Shown: positions 1 through 11,373 of the stretch, one piece after another
Layout of the letters: every line of letters starts with the position of its first letter
Numbering within the stretch: position 1 is the first letter of the stretch
Assembly (NCBI RefSeq): GCF_022201045.2
Contig: NC_068559.1
Location: forward strand, 28,093,501-28,157,500
Direction of reading: 5' to 3'
DNA from: Citrus sinensis
Lineage: Eukaryota; Streptophyta; Magnoliopsida; Sapindales; Rutaceae
DNA: 64,000 bases
Made by a program: the position numbers and the translations under genes
Notes under the pieces: model-generated
Databases searched by the model: none
The model's input: only the letters and a program-made list of their open reading frames with translations
Told to the model about the DNA's origin: nothing

Positions 1-66
1 TTTGCCGCAGCAGTTACGCTTATGCTAGTAATCGTTACATCAGCTGTAGCTCTCTCTCGATCCTAA
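1..66 (+). CDS. C-terminal end of a membrane protein, probably CASP-like (partial)
   Basis: The window opens inside a reading frame that ends at TAA (64-66). The 21 visible residues (FAAAVTLMLVIVTSAVALSR then S) form a hydrophobic membrane segment followed by a short basic tail. This is how CASP-like four-helix membrane proteins of plants end. The next gene is PNSL2, and in Arabidopsis the PNSL2 gene lies beside a CASP-like gene, which supports the guess. The start and most of the gene lie outside the window. Another small membrane protein is possible. Confidence 0.5.
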   Translation, partial: FAAAVTLMLVIVTSAVALSRS

Positions 67-464
67 TATATTTATGTATGTTATTTGGATGTGGCATAGT
101 GTTGTTGGGTTATAATTTGATCGGCACAATAATGCTTTAGTGACTGTTCACAAAAAGTTTTTGACGCTTTGACATTTGAATATTGTTTGTTTTTCTCAAA
201 ATATTTTGCTTCAATATATATTGAAGAATTTTAACATTCGGAATTTTTCACTTTATACACACACACACACACACACACAAAAGAATGAATAATTGGCAGC
301 AAGTTTGAATTAAAATGAAGAAATTTCTACTGCAATATATTCTACTCACATCACATTAACTCAAGCTGGTTTATATATCACAAACAGTGACAGTGTCACG
401 TACATAAATACCACTCAGAACAAAGATGCAGGAGGTCCATTAATATCAAGAAGTCTTGTGCTTA
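67..464. other. Tail-to-tail intergenic spacer
   Basis: Space between the 3' ends of the CASP-like gene (+) and PNSL2 (-). It should hold both 3' untranslated regions. I see an (AC)n microsatellite at 257-278 and no other feature. Confidence 0.6.
257..278. repeat. (AC)n microsatellite
   Basis: Eleven uninterrupted AC dinucleotides in the spacer between two convergent genes. Confidence 0.95.
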
Positions 465-1171
465 CTACGCAAACATCGCCACAATATCATCTAAATTTTT
501 CAATGCCTTCTCGTAGTATAAGTACGATTCGTATACCTTTGGCGTGCGCACGTAATAGTCAAACTGTAAATAAATAAAATTAACCCAATTCATCGTCGGG
601 TTAGTAATTAAAGTAAATAACTAAAATTTAAGTTAATAGACAGAGAGACAGCGTCTCACGTACGTACCTCAGCCATGTTATCAATCAAATCATTGGCTGT
701 ATTGACATACTCCCTTCTACGGACTTCTGGCAACGTACTGAAAGCGGTCTTCAAATCCTGGGAAAGATAAGCTTGCTTTAATCTTATATAAAATATCACA
801 TACCTCCAGGCCATGCGGTCCACCATTTCCCTGAGGCTATGCATTCCCTCAGCCGTCTGCTTGATTCTGGCCACCGCATCCTCCGGTGATAGCCCCGGTT
901 CAAAGAACCTTTCCTTCAAAAAGGACCGCGTGCCCCAACTCTCGGCTAGGGCTACACTAGCACCAGAACTGCTGCCAATGCCATCCCCGTGCAGCCCTAC
1001 CAGTGCTAGTGAAGTGGATATCAATGTGGTTACAAAATTTCTTCGGCTGGGTATTGGATTTTGAGTTGCTTTGGGTTTGATTTCTGGGAGTGACGTTTTG
1101 GGGTTGTGATTGTTGGTGACGTTGTGAGCTTGGAGGAGGCTTGTGGCCTTACTGAAGCTGCTGCTGTTCAT
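465..1171 (-). CDS. PNSL2: PsbQ-like photosynthetic NDH lumenal subunit 2
   Basis: Two exons, 1171-668 and 563-465, joined by GT-AG, give 200 residues. The protein is a lumenal subunit of the chloroplast NDH complex, which carries cyclic electron flow around photosystem I. The N-terminus is a bipartite transit peptide with a twin arginine (SRRNFVTTL, residues 42-50), a hydrophobic stretch and a likely cleavage site after VALA (residue 76), as expected for Tat import into the thylakoid lumen. The mature part is a PsbQ-type helical bundle containing ESWGTRSFLKERFF, RYVIFYIRLKQAYLSQDL and, across the splice, AEFDYYVRTPKVYESYLYYEK. The Met at 1171 was chosen because the transit peptide starts there; the frame stays open to 1315 but the extra residues look like untranslated leader. 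Arabidopsis PNSL2 is of similar length. Confidence 0.93.
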
Positions 1172-1274
1172 GATTCTTTTTGGATAAACTTTAATGGAAT
1201 ATACAAGTGTAGGCAGCGCATTCTCCTTTAAAAAAAAAAAATTTATTTCGGTAATACTTTCGCTAATTTTCCGA

Positions 1275-1280
1275 CACGTG
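1275..1280. promoter_or_regulatory. G-box upstream of PNSL2
   Basis: A perfect CACGTG core in the context ACACGTGGC lies about 105 bases upstream of the PNSL2 start codon. G-boxes bind bZIP and bHLH factors and are common in promoters of light-regulated photosynthesis genes. The link to PNSL2 rests on position only. Confidence 0.5.
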
Positions 1281-4200
1281 GCCCTCGTTATCTTGTCACC
1301 ACCCGGTTTGTGCATATACCTTCCTTCATCTACTGTTTATATCATTATATATGCAGTTGTAATTAGAAGGATATGGGATTTGAATTTTTCATAGTCTATT
1401 TCTTTTTTCGAACAAAGATAATAAACAAAAGAATTTGGATCCAAGTTAAGTTTTTTTTTTTTTAAACCGCGGATACATTTATAGTAATATAATGTTAAGA
1501 TTTAGTTACTTATTTACTATTATCTAATAACAACTAATTATATCCTTTTAAAAAGTTAAGATTTAACTATCTATTTATTCTTATCTGATAACTGCTATTA
1601 TTTTCTTATATAACTTAATATTTAATAATCATTAGTTGTATCTTATTGTTACTTGAACAATTAATCAATTTATTTCTAACTGTTTAATTTGTTGAAAATT
1701 AACTTTTGGGATTAAGCACTTAATGGATTGGATTGAATTTTTCATAACTAGTGCCACATGCAATTTGGGTGAGTTGGATGTCAACCCAATCTCTTCTGCC
1801 CAACCCAATCCATACCCACCCCATTGAAAAATTTGGTGCAAAATTGAAATTAAAAATTATAAATAAACTTCTATTTAAATGAATTGGTACGTATAATAGT
1901 AAAATCACCGACAATTTTAAATATCATTTGCCTTTCTTGTTTAGGAATTAATTACTCACAATTTAACCCATATTTAGTTAGAAGAAATAGTAGGAGAGAG
2001 GAAAGAGAAAATGAGTGAAAAGAAAAAAAAAAGAATCAATCTCATTTTCCATTATTTAATTAGATAAAAAATTCATTATTTTCCCTTATTTCTTTTTTCT
2101 CTCCTCTTTTCCTCTCTCCTCTCCTCTCCTCTCCTCTCCTCTCATTTTCTTTCTTCATACCGGACATGCAAATCCGACATCGTATTGTTGTCACAAATTT
2201 AAAGTTTCCATGGGTTCCATAAAGAGCTCCCTTTGCATGATCGGATCAATTGAGACATGGCGTAAAGACATAAAGTTGCCGAGCCCCATTGGGCTCTGGC
2301 CTAAGGAAAGCCGTATAAGCCCCATTCTAAAACCACACAAAATTTTATTGTATGTAGGAGAAAAAAAATACCTACAGCCCATTAATGATTTTATTTATTG
2401 CGTATAAATTGTAAGTAAATAAATAAGAAGACCCCTCCTTCAATTATTTTTCAAAATTAATTGGGATTATTCTATTTGTTTTCGTCGTTAAAGGCGTTGG
2501 ATAATCTGTCTTGATCATCTCATTAATCTACCGAATTCTGGAGCTAAGCTATTGTGCATCCGATGTATTTTACAATTCTTAGCCTTAGGCTCGAAAATTT
2601 GCATCTAATAGAAGTAATATTAACCACCAACAAATAACCACTGGATCTTCGCCCAGTGATTACAGCATTGCGAAAATTTAATTGATTTGATGTAAATTAG
2701 TCTCACTAATTCAATAATCTCATGTAATAAAAAATTACATATTAAAAAAAATGACTCCAATTGAATCCTCTATTTAGTATTGAATCGGGGCCACCGATGA
2801 AGAATTGCATATCCTTGCACCAGCCAATCCTACTCCTTCCCCATCATCGGTGTCATAACAATGCCAAGCCACACTTGTAAGTAATTCAATTCTCTCAGGG
2901 ATTCCGATTTTGCCAGCATGCCAGCAATTTTGTTGCGCGTTTGCTTGGCTTTTCGCTTGCTTCGAAGGTAATACTGTAATATATAATAGATTGCTTCATT
3001 CTTATTAGTTATTATTACTTTTAATTAATTTATGCTGAATTTGATACGAGGGTTGTGGGCTGTCGCCACAATGGAGAAACAGCAAAACGACAAGGCTATG
3101 ACATAAAACTGCAACACATTCGTAAAATTAGGCTGAATTTCCAGTTAAGCCTTTGTTTCTCCTTGAAATCAATATAGTAGTGTTCGTTTTCCTTTTTGTA
3201 TTGTGCAAAAGAGGGCATTCCAAAATTTTAATTAATTAATAATTCTGAAATCTAATAACACCATACAAGCTAGAAAATGAAATGTAATTGTACTATGAAA
3301 TGACTTGAGCTCATAATTCTTCAAATGTGAATGTGTTTTTCCAATATGCATTGCCAGTATCCCACCTAATGCATGAGAACTTCGGCCTGCAAAATTGACT
3401 TTGTATGGCTTCTTTTTATTGATCTCCGACGAAGAAAAGTAGACCATATGGCAATTGATAATATTATGTTGGCTTAGTAATTCAACCTCAATTTTCAAGT
3501 AGCTCAAATATTGTGTTGGACTGGACGGTTAATTGGTCTCGGAGTCTTATATAAATTATAGAAAATAAATAAAATTTTTTAATTTATATTTTATAAACCC
3601 AAACATTTTCCATAAGCACTTAATTAGGTCTATTCACAACGGATTTTAAAATCTCTAACCTATGTGCATAACCTCATAATAAGGGCCCGTCCTAAAGTTC
3701 ATGACTCACCTTAAGTTTTTTTACCTACTCTAAAGTCCATGATTATTTTCTCATAGGTATACAGAATTGAATCAAAATCTCAACACAATTCAAATAAAAG
3801 ATAAAAGCTTTTTCAACAACACAAAACAAATATATCCATTGCATTAGAAAATTATAATAGTCACCATTAATTAAATAGCTAAAAAAACATTGAATCTGAA
3901 TTGAAGCGTGATCCTTATTTTTTTTAATTTTTCATTTATCGACTGTAGAAATGAATGACTCGAGAAAACAATGGCATGACGATGATACCCGAGGCCGGAA
4001 GGTGAACTCACTCTAGGCCTCGTTCGGGTTGTCAGGGAACAATTTTGGCTGTGCCTTATAAGTTTGTTCTTGTGACTAGGAATACTTTACCAACAAGAAT
4101 TACAAATTTGATTAGCGACACATGCCAATCTTTGATTAATAATATTCCAAAATTTATCTTATACATTACGTGGCATGCGACGTGCCACTTTTCTTTTGGA

Positions 4201-4534
4201 AAATCTCAATTAGTTATGTTATCTTGTGCGCTATGACAAACAATTTCTATAGACTTTCTTGCTTGGCAACTGCTACCTTATACAATGTATTGAACGTGCG
4301 AACGTGGCCTTCGACTGAGAAGCTAAGCATAATTGACCTTCCATTCACTGGCAACAAATTAAAGAAGCTGGTGTTCTGAAATCTGGATCATTAATTTACT
4401 GAAACTTACTCCACAATCAGTGTAACATATATATGTTCCCAAAACCAATTTTCACGATTCTTGGTTAAAAATATATCTAACAAACCAATTTATATCATCT
4501 TTTTTGTTTTTTTTGTTTTTTCGAAGATCCAAAA
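1281..4534. other. Intergenic region between PNSL2 and the NAC gene
   Basis: AT-rich DNA with no convincing gene. It holds a CTCCT-type pyrimidine microsatellite at about 2098-2145. The stretch near 1720-1850, with several CAACCCAATC-like words, resembles a decayed DNA transposon end but could not be delimited. Short open frames at 2191-2407, 3232-3507 and 4045-4379 have no recognisable domain. Confidence 0.6.
2098..2145. repeat. CTCCT pyrimidine microsatellite
   Basis: Pure pyrimidine run containing about six CTCCT units. The sequence just upstream (near 1990-2035) is purine-rich, so local inverted pairing is possible. Confidence 0.85.
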
Positions 4535-5705
4535 TCACTGAAATTCGTACACCGTTGGGTTCACAAACAATGACTGCTGGTTTAACGAGTCACTGTGGTT
4601 CACTTGGTGCATGTCACTTGGCTGAAGTTTATTCTCGAATTGGTCATCGGAGGCAGCATTATTGTTAATGCCGTTCTGGAAATCATAGTTAAAATTGTAA
4701 GTGTTGTCATTGAGAAGTTGTGAAATCGGAGCAAAGTATTCCAGTTCCACTAGATGAGCAAGTGAACATGTCCTTGGAAATTTCACCATCAATTTCTGTT
4801 CATCACTAGCATTAGCATGCTCAACATAGCCTCCTGTTTTGCCTAATTGATCAACACATGATTGATCTTCCTCGACTTTTGCATCCAAAACTGATCTTGA
4901 TCCCGTTTGCCTCTTTTTGTAAATCCTACAAAGTACCCAATCATCCAGCTGAAACACACAGAACAACCCCAATTAGCTTGTCACATCACCATATAATTAA
5001 TTAAACACATATGTATAATATCGTCATGATGATTGATGATTTAATATGAGTACTTTATTGAAAAAATTAAACTATACAATTAACTAATGCTCATAGAGAA
5101 AACATGCACACAATTTATGCTCACTTTCATGGAACCATTATGTTTGTAGGGTTGTCTTGTTGGGTCATTTAGCCGATATTCATGCATGATCCAATCAGTC
5201 TTGATCCCCTTGGGGGGCCTGCCCTTATAAAAAACAAGAGCTTTCTTGACACCAAGATATTTAGACCCACCATATATTGCCTTATCAGTCCCCGTGGCCT
5301 TCCAATATCCCGATACAGTTGCCCTGTTAGGCCTCGTCCCATTGGGATACTTCCTGTCTCGTGGGCTGAAAAAGTACCATTCCTTCTCCCCGAATTCAGC
5401 TTTCTCTACATTTTCATACATAATTTGCAAACACAATCATTACTAACAAATTGTCTTAATTAGGCAGTACTCGTTCATAATAAATCATATAATCATTTAG
5501 TTAAACGAAAAATTACGGGCATGTAAGTAGAAAACAAACCAGGAAGTTGCCAGGGGTCAAACTTGTAAATATCCACTTCCGGGATTATTGACACGGGGCA
5601 GGGTCTCGACGTGGCTTGGTTACGAAGGTAATGAACAATTAGTTCTTCGTCAGTTGGGTGGAATCTGAATCCGGGTGGCAGCTCGGTGCTGGCTTGTGCT
5701 TCCAT
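4535..5705 (-). CDS. NAC029: NAC transcription factor, NAP/NAC029 type
   Basis: Three exons (5705-5540, 5405-5125, 4948-4535) with GT-AG borders encode 286 residues. The NAC DNA-binding domain fills about residues 8-162: [15 protein letters not shown] (subdomain A), [20 protein letters not shown] (B), [15 protein letters not shown] and [15 protein letters not shown] (C), [17 protein letters not shown]-like text and WIMHEYRL (D), and [12 protein letters not shown] (E). Introns fall at the usual NAC positions. The C-terminal half is acidic, Asn/Gln-rich and carries [16 protein letters not shown], very close to the [16 protein letters not shown] motif of Arabidopsis NAP, a nuclear activator of leaf senescence and ABA responses. 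That motif supports the NAP clade over other NACs. The role in this plant is inferred from family membership. Confidence 0.92.
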
Positions 5706-8320
5706 TGTTAAGCTTAATCAGCTCTCAATATAATGGTACAAAAAATAAAATAAAATCTTGAGGTTGAAGGGGGTTATTATTGTTTGCTAAGAGAAAAGAG
5801 AAATGAAGGTGTTTGAAATGTTTGCAAGGAGAGGGCTTGGCCTTTTATCTTTGAGCCTGCGCTGTCGTTTTGTGGGATTTGCATGGATTTGATTGGTCGC
5901 TGTCTTGACTTTTTTTCACTCTTTAATGTTATTCCTCGTATAATACTTGTCGGCAATACTCGCGGGATGGGTCTGAACACGTATACACGGATGTAGTTTC
6001 ACGCTGATTAATTTTGAATTTCATGCTTGGTTCAACGAACCACTTTGGTTTGGAAAAAGACCTTTTTTTTTAAAAAAAAAAAAAAAATTAGGTTGAATAT
6101 GAGAATATCCAATAGCAATATAATGAAGAGGGCCTCAACCTCCGTAGAAAGTTTGGCAGGTATTTTGTTCTTATCTTTTGGACACCATTCAAAGGTTTTC
6201 CTCAATAGAAAGTTAGTATTTATAAAAATATAATCATCAATCTAACCTTTACGTTTGAAAGTTTTACATTATTAATGAATAAAAAATTTAGATATTATGA
6301 AACATACCATCAAAAGTCTTAGAATTTTAATTTCTCTTATATAAAAATCAAAGAAATTTTAAAATTATTTAATAACGACTCAATCATATCTTATTTATGT
6401 AAAAAAATGTTCAAACTCATATTTCCTTCTTCTTTTTTTTTTACACCATTCCAATCACTTTTGAAAAATAAGTTAATTGATATCGCTAGGGGATTTTATT
6501 TAATTTTTTTAATTGAATGAAATGTTATTTAATTTTTTAATGTTATATAAAAAAATATGTTCAAAGGGAGTATGGTATTTTTCCTGAACTCGCGCGAGTG
6601 GAGTTTCAAAAATTATTGAATCCGATTATAAGTCCAATATCACAGTTGGCGAATCATTCTTGAGAAGGAATCGACACGTGCACCTATAAACCAGGATAAG
6701 CATGGTAAGAAATACAGGCCAATTTTAATTGCGGTTCTTATCCAGCCACCTCAACGCTGCTTCCTTGTTGGCGCTAATGTTAATATCTTAATTATAATCA
6801 TTTTTAAACATTTTTTTTAATGTCACGCGGTAAGGTTTAGTCCCTCGGATTAAGAACAGATCCACCACGTGCCGTGCTGATTATGTTTATCTCATGAAAA
6901 TTTTTAAGGGATCGGCAGAATATTCTATGAATCTCAGCCGCTAACGGGGGTCTAGTCGGCTCTAGCTTTTTTTTTTTTTTGTTTTTCTTTTCTTTAACTT
7001 AACCCTTGCTTAATTAATTGGTGATTGGCGTGCGAGGGCTGCTTGTTTTGAATCAAACGAAGGATAAGAATATTGAATCAAAGGTAGCAGAAAAATTAGT
7101 AGTCTGTAAAGGGCATTGATAAACTGGGGATTAAGTGGCTCATTACGTGTGCATGATCGTGATTTTAAAAGGCTTCTGGGTGCAAGAAAGATAAGATTAA
7201 GTCATCTAGTTACTAGTTGTAGCAAGTGTTATCACAGCAAGTGTGGCTATCGTGGGAAACAAAGCTTTGATTGAAGTGCTAGATTTTAAATATTATAGGG
7301 GCTGATGGATTATTCCATTATTATTTTTTTTTATAGAGATTATTCCATTATTTTAGGTAGCAACAACGGTTTCTTTTGTGCATGAAAAAAGTTTTTTTTT
7401 TTTTTAACCCAGTTATGTGATACAATTCTGACTTACTCTGAATCTAAATATCTAAATTATACAATAATAAAAGTAACTAGTTGGGGTATTCGTAAATATC
7501 TCTTCGTTGATAACAATAGCTTTTAGTATAAAAGTATTAAGTATTAACAAAAAAATTACCGTATCCTAATTGCACATTTGGACCTAATTTCCTAATTTGA
7601 AGAAAAGTATAGATGTATTTAGCAATTGGAGGGATGCATTTAGACAGGCTGCATGTCACATCAAAAGGCAGATTCACCGAATTTGCCTCTTCATGCGACA
7701 ATCATTAATTCTTTAAGTTGAAATTAACCTAAGCATGTTATTAAAAAATAGAGTGTTGATATTTGATCTTCTTAATTTATTTCATTAACCCATACTTTTT
7801 AATAAATATTATTTATTCTTAAATTGCCCTTATTAAAAATAAAAATTAATTAAAAATAATATATTTTCTTTACTCTCAAGTTCTTAATAGGTTAACTTCT
7901 CATTTCACTTTTTTATTTTTTTACAATCACCAATCCTAAGACCCCCTGTTTGGGATTAGACTGAAACTTAATAAGTTACTTATTTCATAATTTTTTATCA
8001 AAATAGTATTCAGTAAATTTTGTAAAAATTATTTTTTTCCCATGATTTTCTTCATTTTGACAGCAACTTTTAAAAGCAAGTAAACGATTACTTTTTATAG
8101 GCAACTTATTAAATAAGCAACCACATATTTCTAAAGTTCCTATTATAACTTTGATATTTTAATAAAAAGATAAGAGAGTTTGCCAATTTTTTCCTACTGT
8201 AATCAATATATACTATTTGTCTCATACTATTTTTATAATAATCAATAACCTCCTGACAACATAAATTTATAATATTACCATTATTTTTAAATACACTGTT
8301 ATTCATATTTATTATAGATT
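5706..8320. other. Intergenic region upstream of the NAC gene
   Basis: Contains the NAC 5' leader and promoter next to 5706, followed by AT-rich DNA with poly-T and poly-A tracts. The words CTGTTTGGGATTAGACTG at about 7946 resemble the terminus of a Harbinger-type element, but no matching end was found. No gene is visible. Confidence 0.5.
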
Positions 8321-8698
8321 AAATAAATCACATGAATGGAAATTAAAATAAAAAAATTAAGTATTAAGAATAAGAAATATATGTTTTCATGTGAAAAAAA
8401 TTTCTTGTACTTTTTTATTTTATAAACATTTTCTTATAATAAAATGATAAAAAAATATTATAAGAAAAATTGATGATAAATAAAAATTATTATAAAATAA
8501 ATAATAAAATATTTTTTCTTCTATTTTTTTACATTTAATTTTAAAATATTATAAAATATTTATTAGAATAAAATGTTTACAAAATAAAAAAGTACAAGAA
8601 AACATTTTATTACTAATTTTTTTGTTCACATCAAAACATATATTTCTTATTTTTAATACTTATTTTTTTTATTCAGTTTCTATTCATATGATTTATTT
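8321..8698. mobile_element. Foldback (long inverted repeat) element
   Basis: The left arm (8321-about 8450) and right arm (about 8561-8698) are near-complementary over more than 100 bases. The outer ends read AAATAAATCACATGAATGG and, reversed on the other arm, AAATAAATCATATGAATAG. Both arms share TTTTTTATTTT and AAGAAATATATGTTTT blocks, with one indel of about 13 bases. The loop is pure AT DNA with no open frame. This is the form of a foldback MITE; the superfamily is not clear because I could not fix a target-site duplication. Confidence 0.75.
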
Positions 8699-8878
8699 AT
8701 TTTTTAGGACTCAAATTTGAATCCATGTCATTTATTTTTTTAAATTGATTCATAATTTGAATTAAATATTAACTCTTGAAAAATATCCTCCATCCAAGGT
8801 ACAAAATAAGTTTCATGTCAAAAAAAATTATATATGTTTCTCTCTTATTATATCACCAGCCACACTTTTTTATTTATC

Positions 8879-8984
8879 TTATTATTTTTCAGAATTGCCC
8901 TTATTAAAAAAATATTATTTATTATTTTACTTTATTATTTTTCAGAATTGCCCTTATTAAAAAAATATTATTTATTATTTTACT
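8879..8984. repeat. 53-bp tandem duplication
   Basis: Two identical 53-base copies in direct contact, each containing TTTTTCAGAATTGCCC and an AATATTATTTATT block, followed by the start of a third. Perfect identity suggests a recent event. Confidence 0.9.
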
Positions 8985-9900
8985 TTATTATATTCTCCTC
9001 CCCTTCTCTAGCACTTCATCAACAAGAACTTTGCCACCATCACTACTGCTATCTTCTTCACCATCAACAATTATCTCCACCAACATATGATAATTTTCAA
9101 TTTTGTTTTTTTTTTTTTTAAAGTTCATGAATAAGTTGTGAGTTTTGTTATTATTGATGATATTGGTTTTGCTTTTGTGTGATAATTTAAGATTCTATTT
9201 AGCTTCAATTTGGGATTTGATTTGAAGTTAATATTCAATTTAAATTATAAATCAATTTTGGAAAAAAAAAGGAGAGATTTGAGAGATGATCTATTGAGTG
9301 CATGAGATACAACCAATTTTTTTTTTTTAATTTTTCAATAAGGGCAATTTTAAAATAAATAATATAAATTAAAAAATAAGCTAGTGAAATAATGTGAGGG
9401 GTTAAATATCACAACTCTTCTATATTGAGACTTAGTATGCAGTTGTGACAAAACATTGCTATTGTTGACTCACCCACTAGAACTTTTAAGTACACTTCTT
9501 CAATTTTGGATTCAAAACACGAAAAAAGAAAAAACAAAAAAAAGAGAGTGGAACTATTGGCACAACTCTAATATCATGTCGAAACCGTTTACGATTACAT
9601 AAAATTACATAAAAGGACAACCTTGATTATTATTGAACCCCTGCATAATAGCATTCTAAATTATCTTCTTTGACAATTGAAAGATCTACAAGTTTGTAAC
9701 AGACTTTAAAGTTATTTAATGTAAAAAAAAAAAGAGTTTCTATCTATAAAACTTTATATGAAAATAGACTGTCTAAACTATAAATAAGTATATATAATAT
9801 AATGGCAACAAAACATGTTCAATTTTAGAGTCTTTGATTTTGCTCTTATGGTAAGTGTTAAAAAAGAAGGGGAAATCACGAGTAATTCCGTCATTCTTAC

Positions 9901-10667
9901 TAGGGGTGGCAATAAAACCCACCCTATTTGAACCCAATCAATTTAGACAAAAAAGATGGTTCTAGGCATTGAAATTCAATACTCAGATATCTTGGCACCA
10001 AAAACAACCTGGATATGTGCCTAGTTTATTAATAAGTTAAAAATATATATAAATACAATACACCCAAAATCGAAATTAAAACCCTAATTTTCTATCCTAT
10101 CGTTAAGTAAAAACAAGCAGTGTTGCTAGCTGCTGTGCCTCCAACTCTTCAACACTCCAAGCTAGCAGCCACTACTCTTAACACTCCAAGCAAACACAAG
10201 TTGTCGGATGCAAAAAGCAAACACTCCAAGCCAGCATTGATTGCAAAAAAACATCTTATAAATCCGATAAAAACCAACATCTGATTGCAAAAAGCAAAAG
10301 GTCTTGACTCTTTAGTACTTTGACCACCATTTGATAGGCCCTTACTTGACGTTTTGTGGCTTATAGTTTTATGATTTTTTTTTTCTTGCTTTTGGCTTTC
10401 TCTAGCATGAGTCCTTTTTCAAATAAAGAATCTGCAAATGATTTACCATTTATGGCCAAAAAAAAATCTAAAACTAGCATGGCAGCATCTTATATGGGTA
10501 GGGGAAGCCATATAAAAAATTTGTGCCTAAGAGGTGGTAGGCTTGACCTGGCCTAGATGTGGAAAAAAGGGGTACCAACTCAGGTTTGGGCAGCTGTTTT
10601 ATTGATCAGACCAGTCCTAGGCAAGGCCAAACCTGGCTGGGGCCAAGGCCCGGGTTTGCCAACCCTA
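9901..10667. mobile_element. Non-autonomous hAT-type DNA transposon
   Basis: The left end reads TAGGGGTGGCAATAAAACCC and the right end GGGTTTGCCAACCCTA, an imperfect inverted pair typical of plant hAT elements. Flanking 8-mers are ATTCTTAC (9893-9900) and TTTCTTAC (10668-10675), an 8-bp target-site duplication with one mismatch. No transposase frame is visible in the 767 bases. The interior has repeated AACACTCCAAGC words (about 10150-10230) and a GC-rich right third. Confidence 0.75.
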
Positions 10668-11191
10668 TTTCTTACCAAATCTTAATTTTTATTTTTAGAA
10701 TTATGAGTATAATAGTTATAAATTTTAAAATTATCATCATCAGGGAGTTGTTGGGGAAGAAAACTCACAATAAAAGAATAAAGGAGAGAAAAAGAGGTAT
10801 GAACTTATGAAGAGAGAAAAAGACAGAAAATGGGTGTAAATATTTTAGGAATTCATTCAATAAGAAATCACGATTATTTTTGGAATTAAAATGGGTGACA
10901 TAAGAACTTTTTAATTTTTAAACAATTTTGATTGGGTAGAAAAAGATAAGTGGTTTTAAAAGGTGCTTAGGGGGGTGACAATAGTCTAACTAGAAAAAGT
11001 TTAAAAAGAGATGGTAGAAGTACGTGGGGCAACTGAAAAATTTAAACGGGCCCGAATCATTCTGAAGGCCCAATACCTCGTTTAATTCCGCAAACACGAG
11101 GGGAGTGGTTATTGTTGTATTTTATAATATCGTTCTATGCTTAGGGTTTTGGTCGTTGGAACAGAAAACTCTCGCGGTCAAATTGATCACC

Positions 11192-11339
11192 GTAAGTTCA
11201 ATCATCATTTAGCGTTATCTTTTAATTTCTTTGAGTTAAGAAACCATTTTTCGATTTAATCTCAATTTAAAATATAAAAAACTTATGAATTTCCGGCCAA
11301 ATTTTGTTTATTTGATAGTCACGTGTTGCTTTAATGCAG
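11192..11339 (+). other. Probable 5' UTR intron of the RSA1-like gene
   Basis: GTAAGTTCAA at 11192 and TTAATGCAG ending at 11339 are strong donor and acceptor sites 35 bases before the ATG. A leader intron is common in plant housekeeping genes. No transcript evidence is available. Confidence 0.55.
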
Positions 11340-11373
11340 GTTTTGCTGTTAAATTTTATGTGTTAATTGAGTA

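Noticed and set aside
1194-1394. Forward frame overlapping the PNSL2 leader
   Set aside because: It is antisense to the PNSL2 promoter and leader region and has no recognisable product.
4000-4379. Overlapping forward frames downstream of the NAC gene
   Set aside because: No domain, no splice structure and AT-rich composition; chance frames.
8834-9121. 95-codon forward frame of Phe, Ile and Tyr
   Set aside because: It is produced by the 53-bp tandem duplication in AT-rich DNA; no domain and no sign of a gene.
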